Shown piece by piece: positions 14,541 to 22,949 of a stretch of DNA of 34,853 nt (position 1 is its first letter; every line of letters begins with the position of its first letter). The position numbers were made by a program, and so were the translations under genes. The notes under the pieces are model-generated. The model made no database searches. It saw only the letters and a list, made by a program, of their open reading frames with translations, and was not told the origin of the DNA. Source of the DNA: Proteobacteria bacterium UBA2383 (GTDB lineage: Bacteria > Pseudomonadota > Gammaproteobacteria > Competibacterales > Competibacteraceae); the NCBI GenBank assembly GCA_002343485.1, contig DDST01000149.1, forward strand, positions 1-34,853, written 5' to 3'.

Positions 14541-14977
14541 GGCAGCGGCAACCATTGAAAGCGCGGGCGGCCTGTGGAGCGTACTTCGCGTTCGGTCAAG
14601 AGCACCCAGGGTCGCTGGGTTTGGCGTTCCACCGCAGCGCGTAACTGGTTCAATCGATCAACCCGCTGCGCGGCCTCACGCGCGTACTTGACCTCGATAT
14701 AGGTTTCGGTGCCGAACCCGCATGCGCGCAATGCGCTGGGCAGTGGGTCGAAGACCACGAAAAGATCCGGGGTGTAATGCGCGAGGCAGCCGTCGGCATG
14801 CCGATATTCAAGGGTCACCGGCTGCGTCGCCAGCCAGCAAAACCCTGGCCATTGACTCACCCAAGTGATGGTATCGCGTTCCAAGGCGCTTTCGAAAGGC
14901 ACCGCCCCATGGCCGGGACGCACGGGATGCCAGCCGGTAAGATGCGCGCCATGCGAGAGCGGTATGCGACGGGTCAT
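14537..14977 (-). CDS. tnsA: TnsA-like endonuclease
   Basis: 146 residues with the PD-(D/E)xK pattern of TnsA nucleases: Glu in FESALERD (29-34), Asp in YTPDLFVV (71), and EVK in YIEVKYARE (95-97). TnsA cuts the 5' ends of the transposon so that it leaves the donor cleanly (cut-and-paste). It covers only the N-terminal catalytic part; the C-terminal TnsC-interacting domain of Tn7 TnsA is absent. Unusually it lies downstream of tnsC rather than upstream of tnsB. It starts 14 bp after the tnsC stop and overlaps tniQ by 4 bp. Confidence 0.8.
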   Translation of the reverse strand: MTRRIPLSHGAHLTGWHPVRPGHGAVPFESALERDTITWVSQWPGFCWLATQPVTLEYRHADGCLAHYTPDLFVVFDPLPSALRACGFGTETYIEVKYAREAAQRVDRLNQLRAAVERQTQRPWVLLTEREVRSTGRPRFQWLPLP

Positions 14978-14991
14978 CGAGGGGGGGTCTG

Positions 14992-15888
14992 TTAGAGCAT
15001 CGAGTGCTTCCGCTCTATGGACGGCGGCTGTAACCCGCGCTCCAAAGCAGTCGCTTCAATACGCTCTTGCCCATTGAGAATCGCCTCGACGGCAGCACGG
15101 GTCAGGAGGCGCACGACGTTGCCGGTAATGCCACGGCTGTGGCCGAGAATACACTCAACCATGGATTTTTGCTCCAGATTGGAGGGCTTGCGCAGAGGTA
15201 GCACGGTTTCCAGCGTGGCCAGAAGGCTGCGAAAAGCGACATCCGCGCGCCAGCGAGGTAAGTGGAAAGGTTCAAAGCGCGAGGCGATTTGCGGGTCGCT
15301 TTGCATCGCGCGTAACGCGTCGTCAGTACCCAAGCATACCAGTGGAATACGCAGCTGATTAGCAAGAAACTTCAAGAGGTTCAGAGTGCGACGTTGTTCC
15401 CGAGGCGTGCCCGCCACAAGATTATGCACTTCGTCGATGATCAACATCCGCGGATTGATCGCGTGTAGCAACCGCAGGGCGATTTGCTCCAACACATCCA
15501 GGCGTTCGTAGCCGTGTTGGGGGGCATTGAGTACGGCAAGCATTTGCCGGTAGAAGCGTTGCTCGCTCGGCCCAGGCGGCATTTCCATGATCAACACCGG
15601 CCGCTGCGCACGGCCCGCCTGGATATCGAAATCATCAGGGAAATCGCGCCGGAACCGTTCGACGATTTTGGTCTTGCCCATACCGCTATCGCCATGAATC
15701 AGCAAGCAAGGCATCCGCGCGCAGGACGGATGGTCGATCAGACCGCGCAAGAGGTTCACACCCAACTCGGCTCGTGGGAACCCGATCCAGCGATCGGCGC
15801 GGATAAAGCGAATCCGCTCGGCGGCCGGCTGTGCCGCGAGGCCCCCGACTTCAGAGTCGAGGTGGGCGAAAGCCGGTGTGGCGTTCAC
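14992..15888 (-). CDS. tnsC: TnsC/TniB-type AAA+ ATPase
   Basis: 298 residues. Walker A is GDSGMGKT (66-73), Walker B is MLIIDEVHNL (around 148-156), and the sensor region CLGTDDALRAMQSDPQIASR is visible. The protein is the ATP-dependent regulator that forms a filament on target DNA and passes the target to the transposase; its size is closer to TniB than to Tn7 TnsC. Its start overlaps the tnsB stop by 4 bp (ATGA), so the two are translationally coupled. Confidence 0.9.
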   Translation of the reverse strand: MNATPAFAHLDSEVGGLAAQPAAERIRFIRADRWIGFPRAELGVNLLRGLIDHPSCARMPCLLIHGDSGMGKTKIVERFRRDFPDDFDIQAGRAQRPVLIMEMPPGPSEQRFYRQMLAVLNAPQHGYERLDVLEQIALRLLHAINPRMLIIDEVHNLVAGTPREQRRTLNLLKFLANQLRIPLVCLGTDDALRAMQSDPQIASRFEPFHLPRWRADVAFRSLLATLETVLPLRKPSNLEQKSMVECILGHSRGITGNVVRLLTRAAVEAILNGQERIEATALERGLQPPSIERKHSML

Positions 15889-17525
15889 CAGACCTCGACC
15901 TCGAACAGGGGCGCGGGCCGATCGTCATCGACCGCCGTCGGGGCGGTCGGCCTCTGCGAGCCTCCCGTGGGGGCGACTCCGCCTACCGTGCGGCGAATTT
16001 CCGCTTGCTCAGCCGCAAACCGACGCGCTTGACGGGTGGCGGCGCGGGCCTCGTGGAGGAGGGCGCGCTGACTTTCGACCACGCGAAAGACCGCATCGGG
16101 GTCGGCGGCAGCGAGTCCTTGGGCGCGGAGCACCCGCTGGGCGGCGCGGAGTTCCCACAAGGTAATCCGCGGCCAGCGCAGGTCCGCATAGTGCGTCGCG
16201 AGCGTACTCCCATCCGGCAAGCTTACCCAGACAGTGGTTAGATCACGTGGATCGAAGCGCACCGGACACGGCGCGGTCAGACGTCCGAGCCACAGGCCAA
16301 ACGTGTCGTCCCAGTAGCGCAGGCCATGGAGATGCAGGCCATCGCGGCGGAGCCGACGGTGCGCGAAGGGCAAGAAATCCAGCATAAATCGCCCAGGATC
16401 AGCCACGGCGCGGGGTACGCCCTGCTGTGCAACGCCCGCACGCCATGCCGCCCTGGGCGTGGTGCCGAGGCTGCGGTGGAGGGTGTCGTGGTAGCGGGCA
16501 ATCTCCAGGGCGAGCCACCGTTCCAACTCGGGCAGCGTGAGGGTGGCCTGTTGCGCCGAGTCGTACTGCCCTTTCGCGCTGACATTGGCAAAGGTGGTGC
16601 CGGGCAACAGATGCACCTCACCCATGACCGTACCGATGAGGCGTTCGATGTGGCCACCGTAATGGGGGGTCGCTACTGGACGGTAGTTGATGAGGATGCC
16701 CTGTTCCTCGCAGCCTCTGATCAGCGCGTGTGAGTGGAACTCGCGAGCGTTGTCAAGATGCAAGGCATCGGGCATGCCCGCTCCGGGCCAGTCAATCTCG
16801 AGGTTCCGTTCCTTGAGCCAACCGCTTTTATCCAGACAGGCTTGGGCGAGGCAGAGGGCGACACTGGTCACCGATGGCGCCTCAAAAGCCAGGTAAAAAC
16901 CCAACACGACCCGTGAACAAACATCCAGCGCCAGCGTCAGCCAAGGTCGGCCGAGCGGCTCGCGGTGCAACCGATCAATCGCAATAAGATCGACGCGCGT
17001 ATGATCGATTTGCACCAGTTCCAGCGGACGCTGCGCTTCAAAGTGTTCGCACACCGGCCCGCATTGATTATGGGCGCGTTGCGCGCCCTCGCGGGCCTTG
17101 ATCAGCCGTAAGGGATCGTAGGTATGCAATCGGCTGATGAAGGTTTCGTAATGCGGGGGACGCAGTTCGCGTTGACGGCAGCGATGACACAGTTCTCGGT
17201 AGCTGGCGGTCTTACGCGGTTTCTGACCGGTGGCATGATAGGTTTCGATGACTTCGGCAATGAGTCCTTCCCGTACTTCATCAAGGCATAACCGGCCAAC
17301 GGGCCGACCGCCTGGCCGCCTCAGGAGCGCCGATGTATGGGGATCGGCGCGAAACCGCGCCAACAAGCTTCTGACCTGCCGTGGCGATAAGCCAAGCTGG
17401 TCAGCGGCCTCGGTAAGCCTCGTGCGGGGTATGACACGTAAACTGAGGAGTGGCTCTAAGACTCGCCGCCGGTGCAGCGCTTCTTGCCAACGTCGATGGT
17501 CTTCTTCCATCATCCCGGCCCCCAT
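15885..17525 (-). CDS. tnsB: TnsB/TniA-type DDE transposase
   Basis: 546 residues of the retroviral-integrase/Mu transposase superfamily. The catalytic triad lies in LVQIDHTRVDL (Asp near 174), LHLDNAREFHS (Asp near 254) and HIERLIGTV (Glu near 291). An N-terminal helix-turn-helix is visible (LTEAADQLGLSPRQVRSLLA, about 35-55) and a Mu-type C-terminal beta-barrel follows the core. It should bind the repeated motifs at both ends and join 3' ends to target DNA. The frame is intact. It is the first gene of the operon; transcription must start within the right end, where its own binding sites lie, so autoregulation is likely. Confidence 0.93.
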   Translation of the reverse strand: MGAGMMEEDHRRWQEALHRRRVLEPLLSLRVIPRTRLTEAADQLGLSPRQVRSLLARFRADPHTSALLRRPGGRPVGRLCLDEVREGLIAEVIETYHATGQKPRKTASYRELCHRCRQRELRPPHYETFISRLHTYDPLRLIKAREGAQRAHNQCGPVCEHFEAQRPLELVQIDHTRVDLIAIDRLHREPLGRPWLTLALDVCSRVVLGFYLAFEAPSVTSVALCLAQACLDKSGWLKERNLEIDWPGAGMPDALHLDNAREFHSHALIRGCEEQGILINYRPVATPHYGGHIERLIGTVMGEVHLLPGTTFANVSAKGQYDSAQQATLTLPELERWLALEIARYHDTLHRSLGTTPRAAWRAGVAQQGVPRAVADPGRFMLDFLPFAHRRLRRDGLHLHGLRYWDDTFGLWLGRLTAPCPVRFDPRDLTTVWVSLPDGSTLATHYADLRWPRITLWELRAAQRVLRAQGLAAADPDAVFRVVESQRALLHEARAATRQARRFAAEQAEIRRTVGGVAPTGGSQRPTAPTAVDDDRPAPLFEVEVW

Positions 17526-17546
17526 CCCATTTGGCCTTGCAGGTGC

Positions 17547-17681
17547 GGAACAGGTTAAACCGGATTTTTTCGATAGGGAAGAGGTTAAACCGGAATCGGA
17601 AGAAATTTAACCAGAAAATTACTTTTTGTATTCGTTAGAAATCCTGGAAAAGCCGATGCAGTAATTAAACCAGAGCTGACA
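17547..17681 (-). repeat. Right transposon end with four putative TnsB-binding repeats
   Basis: On the minus strand the 17-bp motif occurs at 17673-17657, 17614-17598, 17593-17577 and 17563-17547. The best copies are CCGGTTTAACCTGTTCC and CCGGTTTAACCTCTTCC. The terminal bases read TGTCAGCTCTGG on this strand. The repeats overlap the region where the tnsB promoter must lie. Confidence 0.78.
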
Positions 17682-17717
17682 TTTATTTAGTGGGCTCATA
17701 GTATGATGATATAAAAA
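17682..17717. repeat. Right copy of the imperfect direct repeat flanking the Tn7-like element
   Basis: TTTATTTA (17682-17689) begins at the first base after the transposon. TCAT follows, and then ATGATGATATAAAAA (17703-17717), identical to the left-flank 15-mer. See the entry at 13303. Confidence 0.65.
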
Positions 17718-17756
17718 TGATCGTATAGAAGCTGTCGCCAAAACGGCGCTTCTCAT

Positions 17757-17787
17757 CCCCTAACGAAAAGCGGCTTCCCGTTAGGGG
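17757..17787. repeat. Strong hairpin in intergenic DNA
   Basis: CCCCTAACG (17757-17765) pairs with CGTTAGGGG (17779-17787), and the loop itself contains AAGC/GCTT. No T-tract follows on either strand. The region 17718-18444 holds no intact gene: it contains this hairpin, an IS6-family remnant and two further hairpins. Confidence 0.6.
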
Positions 17788-17812
17788 GGGTGAACTTCTG
17801 AACCCTCGGTAG

Positions 17813-17958
17813 ACGCTGACATGATCAACTTCAACTCCGCGCTCCGCCATCTTCTCTTCCCGGTTCCGATCGCTCAAGGGGTACGCGAGGGACCCACGGA
17901 CACTGGCCAGAATGATATTTCTTTCGAAACAAGGACCTTTGCAGTCCATCATGCGAGC
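17813..17958 (-). pseudogene. IS6-family transposase N-terminal remnant
   Basis: The minus strand reads DCKGPCFERNIILASVRGSL, AYPLSDRNREEKMAERGVEV and DHVSVYRGF. This follows the IS6/IS26 N-terminal pattern (FKGRHFEKEIIL-xVRWYLRYPLSYRDLEEMMAERGVEVDHxTIYRW). Several conserved Trp and Tyr residues are replaced and the DDE core is missing, so it is a decayed fragment of about 45 codons. Confidence 0.7.
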
Positions 17959-18081
17959 TCTCCAGTGAGGGATGTGGGCCGTGCCGCTTACCGAAACTGG
18001 AATTCCTTTTGCTAATGCAACGGGGCCCGTTTTTAGGCTGGTCATCCGTCAGGGTATCCGCCACCCACGCACTAAAAGCGT

Positions 18082-18163
18082 TAACCCCCGGCGGGGTTAG
18101 GTTCGCCAGGCGTCCAGCGGAACGCCGCCCGCAGATTATGCGTCTGGCATCTCGGATGCCAGA
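18082..18163. repeat. Two compact hairpins in gene-free DNA
   Basis: TAACCCC-CGGC-GGGGTTA (18082-18099) and the perfect stem TCTGGCATC-TCG-GATGCCAGA (18143-18163). No T-tract follows either. No open frame here resembles a known protein. Confidence 0.55.
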
Positions 18164-18444
18164 ATTAGGACACTCTCCTTGCACAACGTTGATCCAGAGC
18201 CTGATGATGCGCTGCGCCACCGGCACCTCCGCCGCCGGATACATCAAGGCCAATGGCGCTCACACTCTATGATCGATGCCCCGGTCTGGATCGTACTGGG
18301 GGTCTCTGCAAAGCCCAAACCCTGCCTTACCAATGTCAGTCACCGGTCGCTGCCCGTCACCTGTGGACTTTGTCTGGAAAAAAACTCAGTCTGCTTATTA
18401 GAGCGATGTATTATTTGGTGACAACTCACAAAGTGAGAGTCACT

Positions 18445-18597
18445 ATGTGGACTTTTCTGAATAACGCTTTCCTCAGCATCGTCGCTGACCCCACGAACAA
18501 AACTACACTTCTCGTCCGCACCCGTATTAGTAGCGTGAACGATACGAATCGCCACGACGCTTATTCCGACGTGTGGGATACAATACTGGCTTACTAA
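18445..18597 (+). pseudogene. Internally deleted small hypothetical gene
   Basis: The 50-residue frame joins a family-typical start, MWTFLNNAFLSIVADPTN followed by LLVRTR, directly to a family-typical end, SSVNDTNRHDAYSDVWDTIL. Relatives I recognise (about 90-100 residues, beginning MW-F-N-FLSIV and ending in a FK-SV-D…RHDAY-VW block) have some 45 residues between these parts. An in-frame deletion near 18525 explains the present form. The original function is unknown. GAGAG precedes the ATG. Whether the short product is made or stable cannot be judged. Confidence 0.55.
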
Positions 18598-18746
18598 CAC
18601 CGAGTGAATGTCTGTTAGCTATTCGTTCTCATCTTTGCAGGGTGGAATGATTAGGTGCGATTCTCACTTGCGTTCAGTATCGCAGGACTGCTCGCTTCCC
18701 ACGCAGGGCAATTCTTAAGTCAAGACAACAACTCTAAAAAATAACC

Positions 18747-19217
18747 ATGGCCGAGCCAATTCACGACCAGATAAAACGATCCCTCCAGGCCGCCGAAGGT
18801 CTGTATCACCGCTTGGTGCTTCTGGTAGGTGAGAGTGGCTCTGGCAAGACCGGCGTTCTTTGGGGTGTTGCCAAAGAGTTCGGGGCATCCGTCATCAACG
18901 TCAATCTGGTGCTTTCAAGCGAACTGCTTGCGCTGACGGCAAAGCAGCGGTCACTGCGGTTGCCGGTCATCCTCGATCAGATTGCGGACCAAGCTCAGTC
19001 ACCCGTGGTGCTGGATAATCTCGAGATCCTTTTTGACAAGAACCTCAAGCAGGATCCTTTGCGCCTGCTACAGGGCATTTCGAGAAATCGGGCTGTCGTG
19101 GCTTCGTGGAACGGAATCATGAATGCTGGGAGGCTTTTGTACGCTGAAACCGGCCATCCCGAGTACCGCCGCTATGAGTCGGTCGATGCGCTGATCGTGA
19201 ACATGGAGGCAAAATGA
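18747..19217 (+). CDS. brxF: BrxF-like P-loop ATPase of BREX type 3
   Basis: 156 residues, essentially a single small P-loop domain. Walker A is GESGSGKT (about 28-35), and a Walker-B-like SPVVLDNLEILF lies near 90. The size and position immediately before a DUF6079 gene match BrxF, the small ATPase found only in BREX type 3. It is the first gene of a ten-gene plus-strand operon. Its stop overlaps the next start (ATGA at 19214). No clear ribosome-binding site precedes the ATG at 18747, and no convincing promoter was picked out in the 150 bp upstream. Confidence 0.82.
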   Translation: MAEPIHDQIKRSLQAAEGLYHRLVLLVGESGSGKTGVLWGVAKEFGASVINVNLVLSSELLALTAKQRSLRLPVILDQIADQAQSPVVLDNLEILFDKNLKQDPLRLLQGISRNRAVVASWNGIMNAGRLLYAETGHPEYRRYESVDALIVNMEAK

Positions 19218-22200
19218 AATACGGAGACCTGATCCAGTTCGATCCGATTGAGTCGGTCGTTCAGTTGCGCGACGCGGACCAATCGAACGCTGCGCATCAC
19301 CTGGTAAACACCTATGTCATTTCCAATGAAATGGCGGAACGGCTCACCCAGCTTGTCATCCCGCAAATGCAGTTCGATCAGCCGGTCGATAACAAAGGAC
19401 TGCTGGTGGTGGGTAACTACGGTACCGGTAAATCACACTTAATGTCGATGCTCTCCAGTCTTGCCGCAGACGCCTCCCTGCTGGAAGGGCTGAAGAACGA
19501 AGATGTCCGTGACGCCACCTCCCGGATTGCCGGTCGGTTTAAAGTTATCCGTACCGAAATTGGAGCCACCACCATGTCCCTGCGTGACATCCTGGTGGCC
19601 GAACTGGAAGAGCACCTCGAAAAACTCGGCGTGGAGTATGTGTTCCCGGAAGCCGGGACCATCACCAGCCACAAGCGGGCCTTCGAAGATATGATGGCCA
19701 AGTTCGGCGAGGTGTTCCCCGAGCATGGCCTACTGCTGGTGGTCGATGAGCTGCTTGACTACCTGCGCACCCGCAAAGACCAGGAGCTGATTCTCGACCT
19801 CAACTTCCTCCGCGAGGTCGGCGAGGTCTGCAAGGATCTGCGCTTCCGCTTCATGGCCGGTGTCCAGGAAGCGATTTTCGACAGCCCGCGTTTCGCCTTT
19901 GTCGCCGACAGCATCCGCCGGGTCAAGGACCGCTTCGAGCAGATTCTCATCGCCCGCAACGATGTGAAATTTGTTGTAGCCGAGCGCCTGCTCAAGAAAA
20001 CAGCCGAACAGCAGGCCAAGATCCGCGACTACCTGATGCCCTTTGCCAAATACTATGGCAGCCTCAACGAACGCATGGATGAGTTCGTCCGACTTTTTCC
20101 GGTACATCCCGATTACATCGACACCTTCGAGCGGGTCACCGTGGTGGAAAAACGCGAGGTGCTCAAGACCTTATCCCTGGGTATGAAGAGCATTCTCGGC
20201 AAGGCTGTGCCGCAGGACGGACCCGGTCTGATTGCCTTTGACAGCTACTGGAACACACTCAAGCAGAACGCGGCGTTCCGCGCCATTCCCGAGATCCGGG
20301 CGGTCATCGATTGCAGCCAGGTGCTGGAATCCCGCATCGAGAATGCCATCACCCGCAAGCACTACAAGCCGATGGCGCTGCGCCTGATTCATGCGCTGTC
20401 CGTCCACCGCCTCACCACCGGCGACCTCTATGCCCCTATCGGCGCCTCCGCTGAGGAGCTGCGCGACCGTCTCTGCCTGTTCGATCCGCTGATCGCCGAA
20501 CTGGGCAGCGACGAGCCCGACAAGGATCTCCAGACCCATGTGGAAACGGTCCTGCGCGAGATCCATAAAACGGTCAGTGGCCAGTTCATCTCCTTCAATG
20601 CCGACAATTGCCAGTTCTATCTCGACCTGAAAAAAACCGACGACTTCGACGCTCTGATCGACAAACGGGCCGAAAGTCTGGGCCAGACTCAGCTTGACCG
20701 CTTTTATTACGAGGCGCTCAAGCGGGTTATGGAATGTCAGGACGCCACCTACGTGACCGGCTACAAGATCTGGCAGCATGAACTGATTTGGCAGGCGCAC
20801 AAGGCCGCTCGCACCGGCTACCTCTTTTTCGGCGCTCCCAATGAGCGCTCGACCGCTGTGCCGCAGCGGGACTTTTACCTCTACTTCATCCAGCCCAACG
20901 ATCCACCGCGCTTCAAGGACGACAAGGTCAACGACGAGGTCTTCTTCCGCCTGAAGGGCAGCGACGAGGAATTTCAGACGGCGCTGAAGCGCTACGCAGC
21001 GGCGCTGGACCTTGCGGCCACCTCCTCGGGCCACGCCAAGGCCACTTATGAATCGAAGGCCAACGGCTTCCTGAAGAAGCTAGTTCAGTGGCTGCAGAAA
21101 CACATGACCGAGGCCTTCGAGGTCACCTATCAGGGCCGTGCCAAGTCCATGACTGAATGGGCCAAGGGTAAATCGATTCGCGATCTGTCCGGTCTGTCGC
21201 CCCACGAGACCATCAACTTCCGCGACCTGGTCAACACCATTGCCGGTCTTTGTCTGGCTCCCAGCTTCGAGAACCAGGCCCCGGACTATCCCTTCTTCTC
21301 GGTCCTGATCACCAGCAACAATCGCGCCCAGGCCGCGCAGGATGCCCTGCGAGCCATCGCCGGACAGAACCGCACCAAGCAGGCCACCGCCGTGCTGGAC
21401 GCCCTGGAGCTGCTCGACGGCGAGAAGATCGACCCCTACAAGTCAAAGCACACCAAGTTCATCCTCGATGTCGTCAAGGCCAAGGGGCACGGCCAAGTGG
21501 TCAACCGCAGCGAGATCATCCAGGACGACCACGGGCTTGAATACATGAACCCGGGCGGTTCACGGCTGGAACCCGAATGGATCACCGTCCTGGTGGCAGC
21601 GTTGGTCTACTCCGGCGACATCGTACTCGCCATTCCAGGCAAGAAATTCGACGCCACCGGCCTCCAGCCGCTTGCCGCGACCGGCATGGACGAGCTGGTC
21701 CGTTTCAAGCACCTGGAGCAACCCAAGGAATGGAACCTGCCCGCGCTCAAGGCGCTGTTCGAACTGCTCGGCATGACGCCGGGCATGGCCCAGCTTGTCA
21801 CCCAGGGCAAGGACGAACCGGTGCAGAACCTGCAGCAGGCGGTGGGCAAGATCGTCAAGCGCATCGTCATGACCCAACAGACCTTGCGCGAAGGGCTTTC
21901 CTTCTGGGGTCTGGACTTGCTCGCGGGTACCGGTCTGGCTGGCCCGGCCAACGGGCTGGGTGAGGCCAAGGGCTTCTTTGAATCGCTGCAAGCCTATTCC
22001 TCGCCGGGCAAGCTGAAAAACTTCCGTTACAGCGCTCCAGAAGTGCTGGCCCATGAAAAGGCCGTGAGGGCTCTGGATGAGCTGGACGCCCTGCGCGAGT
22101 TCATCATGGACCACAGCCCGACGGCGTCCTGGCTCTCCACCGCCGAGGCGGTGTTGCCCGCTGAGCATGATTGGGTGGATCGCATGAAGGCCACCCGGCA

Positions 22201-22945
22201 GGATGTACTGGATGCCCTCAAGCAGGCCGACCTGACCGAGCTGGCCAGCCAGTCCCAGAGCATCGGGGCCAAACTGCAAAAGCTGAAGAAGGATTACACC
22301 GTCACCTACATCGGCCTGCACACTAAGGCTCGGCTGGGGGTGAACGACGACCAGCGCAAGGCCGGACTGCTTAACGATCAGCGTTTGCAAACCCTGCTCA
22401 AGCTGGCCGGTATCGATCTGATGCCCCGGCAGCAGCTCACCGATTACCAGAACCGTTTGGCCGGACTGAAGAGCTGCTTCGCCCTGACCGAGCAAAATCT
22501 CGACGCCTCGCCCATCTGCCCGCATTGTAGGTTCCGGCCGTCGATGGAAACCGATGCGCCGACCGGCCCGCAAATGATCGACTCCATGGACGCCCAGCTC
22601 GACGCCATGACGGCGGCCTGGACCTCCACCCTCCTCAGCAACCTGGAGGACCCGATCACTCAGGCCAACATGGACCTACTGAAGATCGACGATCGCGAGC
22701 CGCTGGAGGCCTTCATCCAATCGAAGGAACTGCCTGTACCGCTGGACAGCAATTTTGTCCACGCACTGAAGGAGGTACTTTCCGGTCTGGTCAAGGTCAC
22801 CGTCAAAGCGCAGGAGCTACAACACGCCCTGCAAGTCACCGACGGACCGGCGACCCCGGCGGAGATGAAGAAACGCTTTGAGGAGTACATCGATCAGCTC
22901 ACCAAGGGCAAGGACCCGGCCAAGGTACGGATCGTGCTGGAGTAA
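19214..22945 (+). CDS. brxC: BrxC-type large ATPase (DUF6079)
   Basis: 1243 residues, the right size for BrxC of BREX type 3. Walker A is VVGNYGTGKSH (about 65-75) and Walker B is LLLVVDELLDYL (about 172-183). A Cys pair CPHC occurs near 1101, and the C-terminal half is largely helical. BrxC is an AAA-type ATPase that assembles on DNA and is needed both for host methylation and for blocking phage DNA replication. The reading frame is intact and the gene has a uniform high-GC composition unlike the next gene. It is translationally coupled to brxF. Confidence 0.88.
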   Translation: MKYGDLIQFDPIESVVQLRDADQSNAAHHLVNTYVISNEMAERLTQLVIPQMQFDQPVDNKGLLVVGNYGTGKSHLMSMLSSLAADASLLEGLKNEDVRDATSRIAGRFKVIRTEIGATTMSLRDILVAELEEHLEKLGVEYVFPEAGTITSHKRAFEDMMAKFGEVFPEHGLLLVVDELLDYLRTRKDQELILDLNFLREVGEVCKDLRFRFMAGVQEAIFDSPRFAFVADSIRRVKDRFEQILIARNDVKFVVAERLLKKTAEQQAKIRDYLMPFAKYYGSLNERMDEFVRLFPVHPDYIDTFERVTVVEKREVLKTLSLGMKSILGKAVPQDGPGLIAFDSYWNTLKQNAAFRAIPEIRAVIDCSQVLESRIENAITRKHYKPMALRLIHALSVHRLTTGDLYAPIGASAEELRDRLCLFDPLIAELGSDEPDKDLQTHVETVLREIHKTVSGQFISFNADNCQFYLDLKKTDDFDALIDKRAESLGQTQLDRFYYEALKRVMECQDATYVTGYKIWQHELIWQAHKAARTGYLFFGAPNERSTAVPQRDFYLYFIQPNDPPRFKDDKVNDEVFFRLKGSDEEFQTALKRYAAALDLAATSSGHAKATYESKANGFLKKLVQWLQKHMTEAFEVTYQGRAKSMTEWAKGKSIRDLSGLSPHETINFRDLVNTIAGLCLAPSFENQAPDYPFFSVLITSNNRAQAAQDALRAIAGQNRTKQATAVLDALELLDGEKIDPYKSKHTKFILDVVKAKGHGQVVNRSEIIQDDHGLEYMNPGGSRLEPEWITVLVAALVYSGDIVLAIPGKKFDATGLQPLAATGMDELVRFKHLEQPKEWNLPALKALFELLGMTPGMAQLVTQGKDEPVQNLQQAVGKIVKRIVMTQQTLREGLSFWGLDLLAGTGLAGPANGLGEAKGFFESLQAYSSPGKLKNFRYSAPEVLAHEKAVRALDELDALREFIMDHSPTASWLSTAEAVLPAEHDWVDRMKATRQDVLDALKQADLTELASQSQSIGAKLQKLKKDYTVTYIGLHTKARLGVNDDQRKAGLLNDQRLQTLLKLAGIDLMPRQQLTDYQNRLAGLKSCFALTEQNLDASPICPHCRFRPSMETDAPTGPQMIDSMDAQLDAMTAAWTSTLLSNLEDPITQANMDLLKIDDREPLEAFIQSKELPVPLDSNFVHALKEVLSGLVKVTVKAQELQHALQVTDGPATPAEMKKRFEEYIDQLTKGKDPAKVRIVLE

Positions 22946-22949
22946 GCCC

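Larger units (their letters stand above)
13349..17681 (-). mobile_element. Compact Tn7-like transposon (tnsB-tnsC-tnsA-tniQ)
   Basis: The left end starts TGTCAGCTCCGG at 13349; the right end finishes CCAGAGCTGACA at 17681, its inverted counterpart. Both ends carry four copies of a 17-bp motif close to CYGGTTTAACCNCTTCC. Between them lie four genes on the minus strand, overlapping or nearly so, and no cargo. The bases flanking the two ends (GCGCA and TTTAT) do not form the 5-bp duplication expected after a simple Tn7-type insertion. No CRISPR array or Cas gene is seen. Confidence 0.88.

Noticed and set aside
17757..17787. CCTAAC…GTTAGG hairpin as an integron attC site
   Set aside because: Too short for attC, no second inner repeat pair, and no integron integrase or cassette array nearby.
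18001..18260. Minus-strand frame (140 codons) in 17831-18253 as a gene
   Set aside because: It runs through an IS6-family remnant in the wrong frame and through hairpins; no family resemblance.
18598..18746. A sigma-70 promoter for the defence operon
   Set aside because: No -35/-10 pair with good match and spacing could be chosen with confidence, although a promoter must lie near here.
21560..22573. 337-codon minus-strand frame inside brxC
   Set aside because: Shadow of brxC; Gly/Gln/Leu-rich without motif, and brxC itself has clear domains across this stretch.
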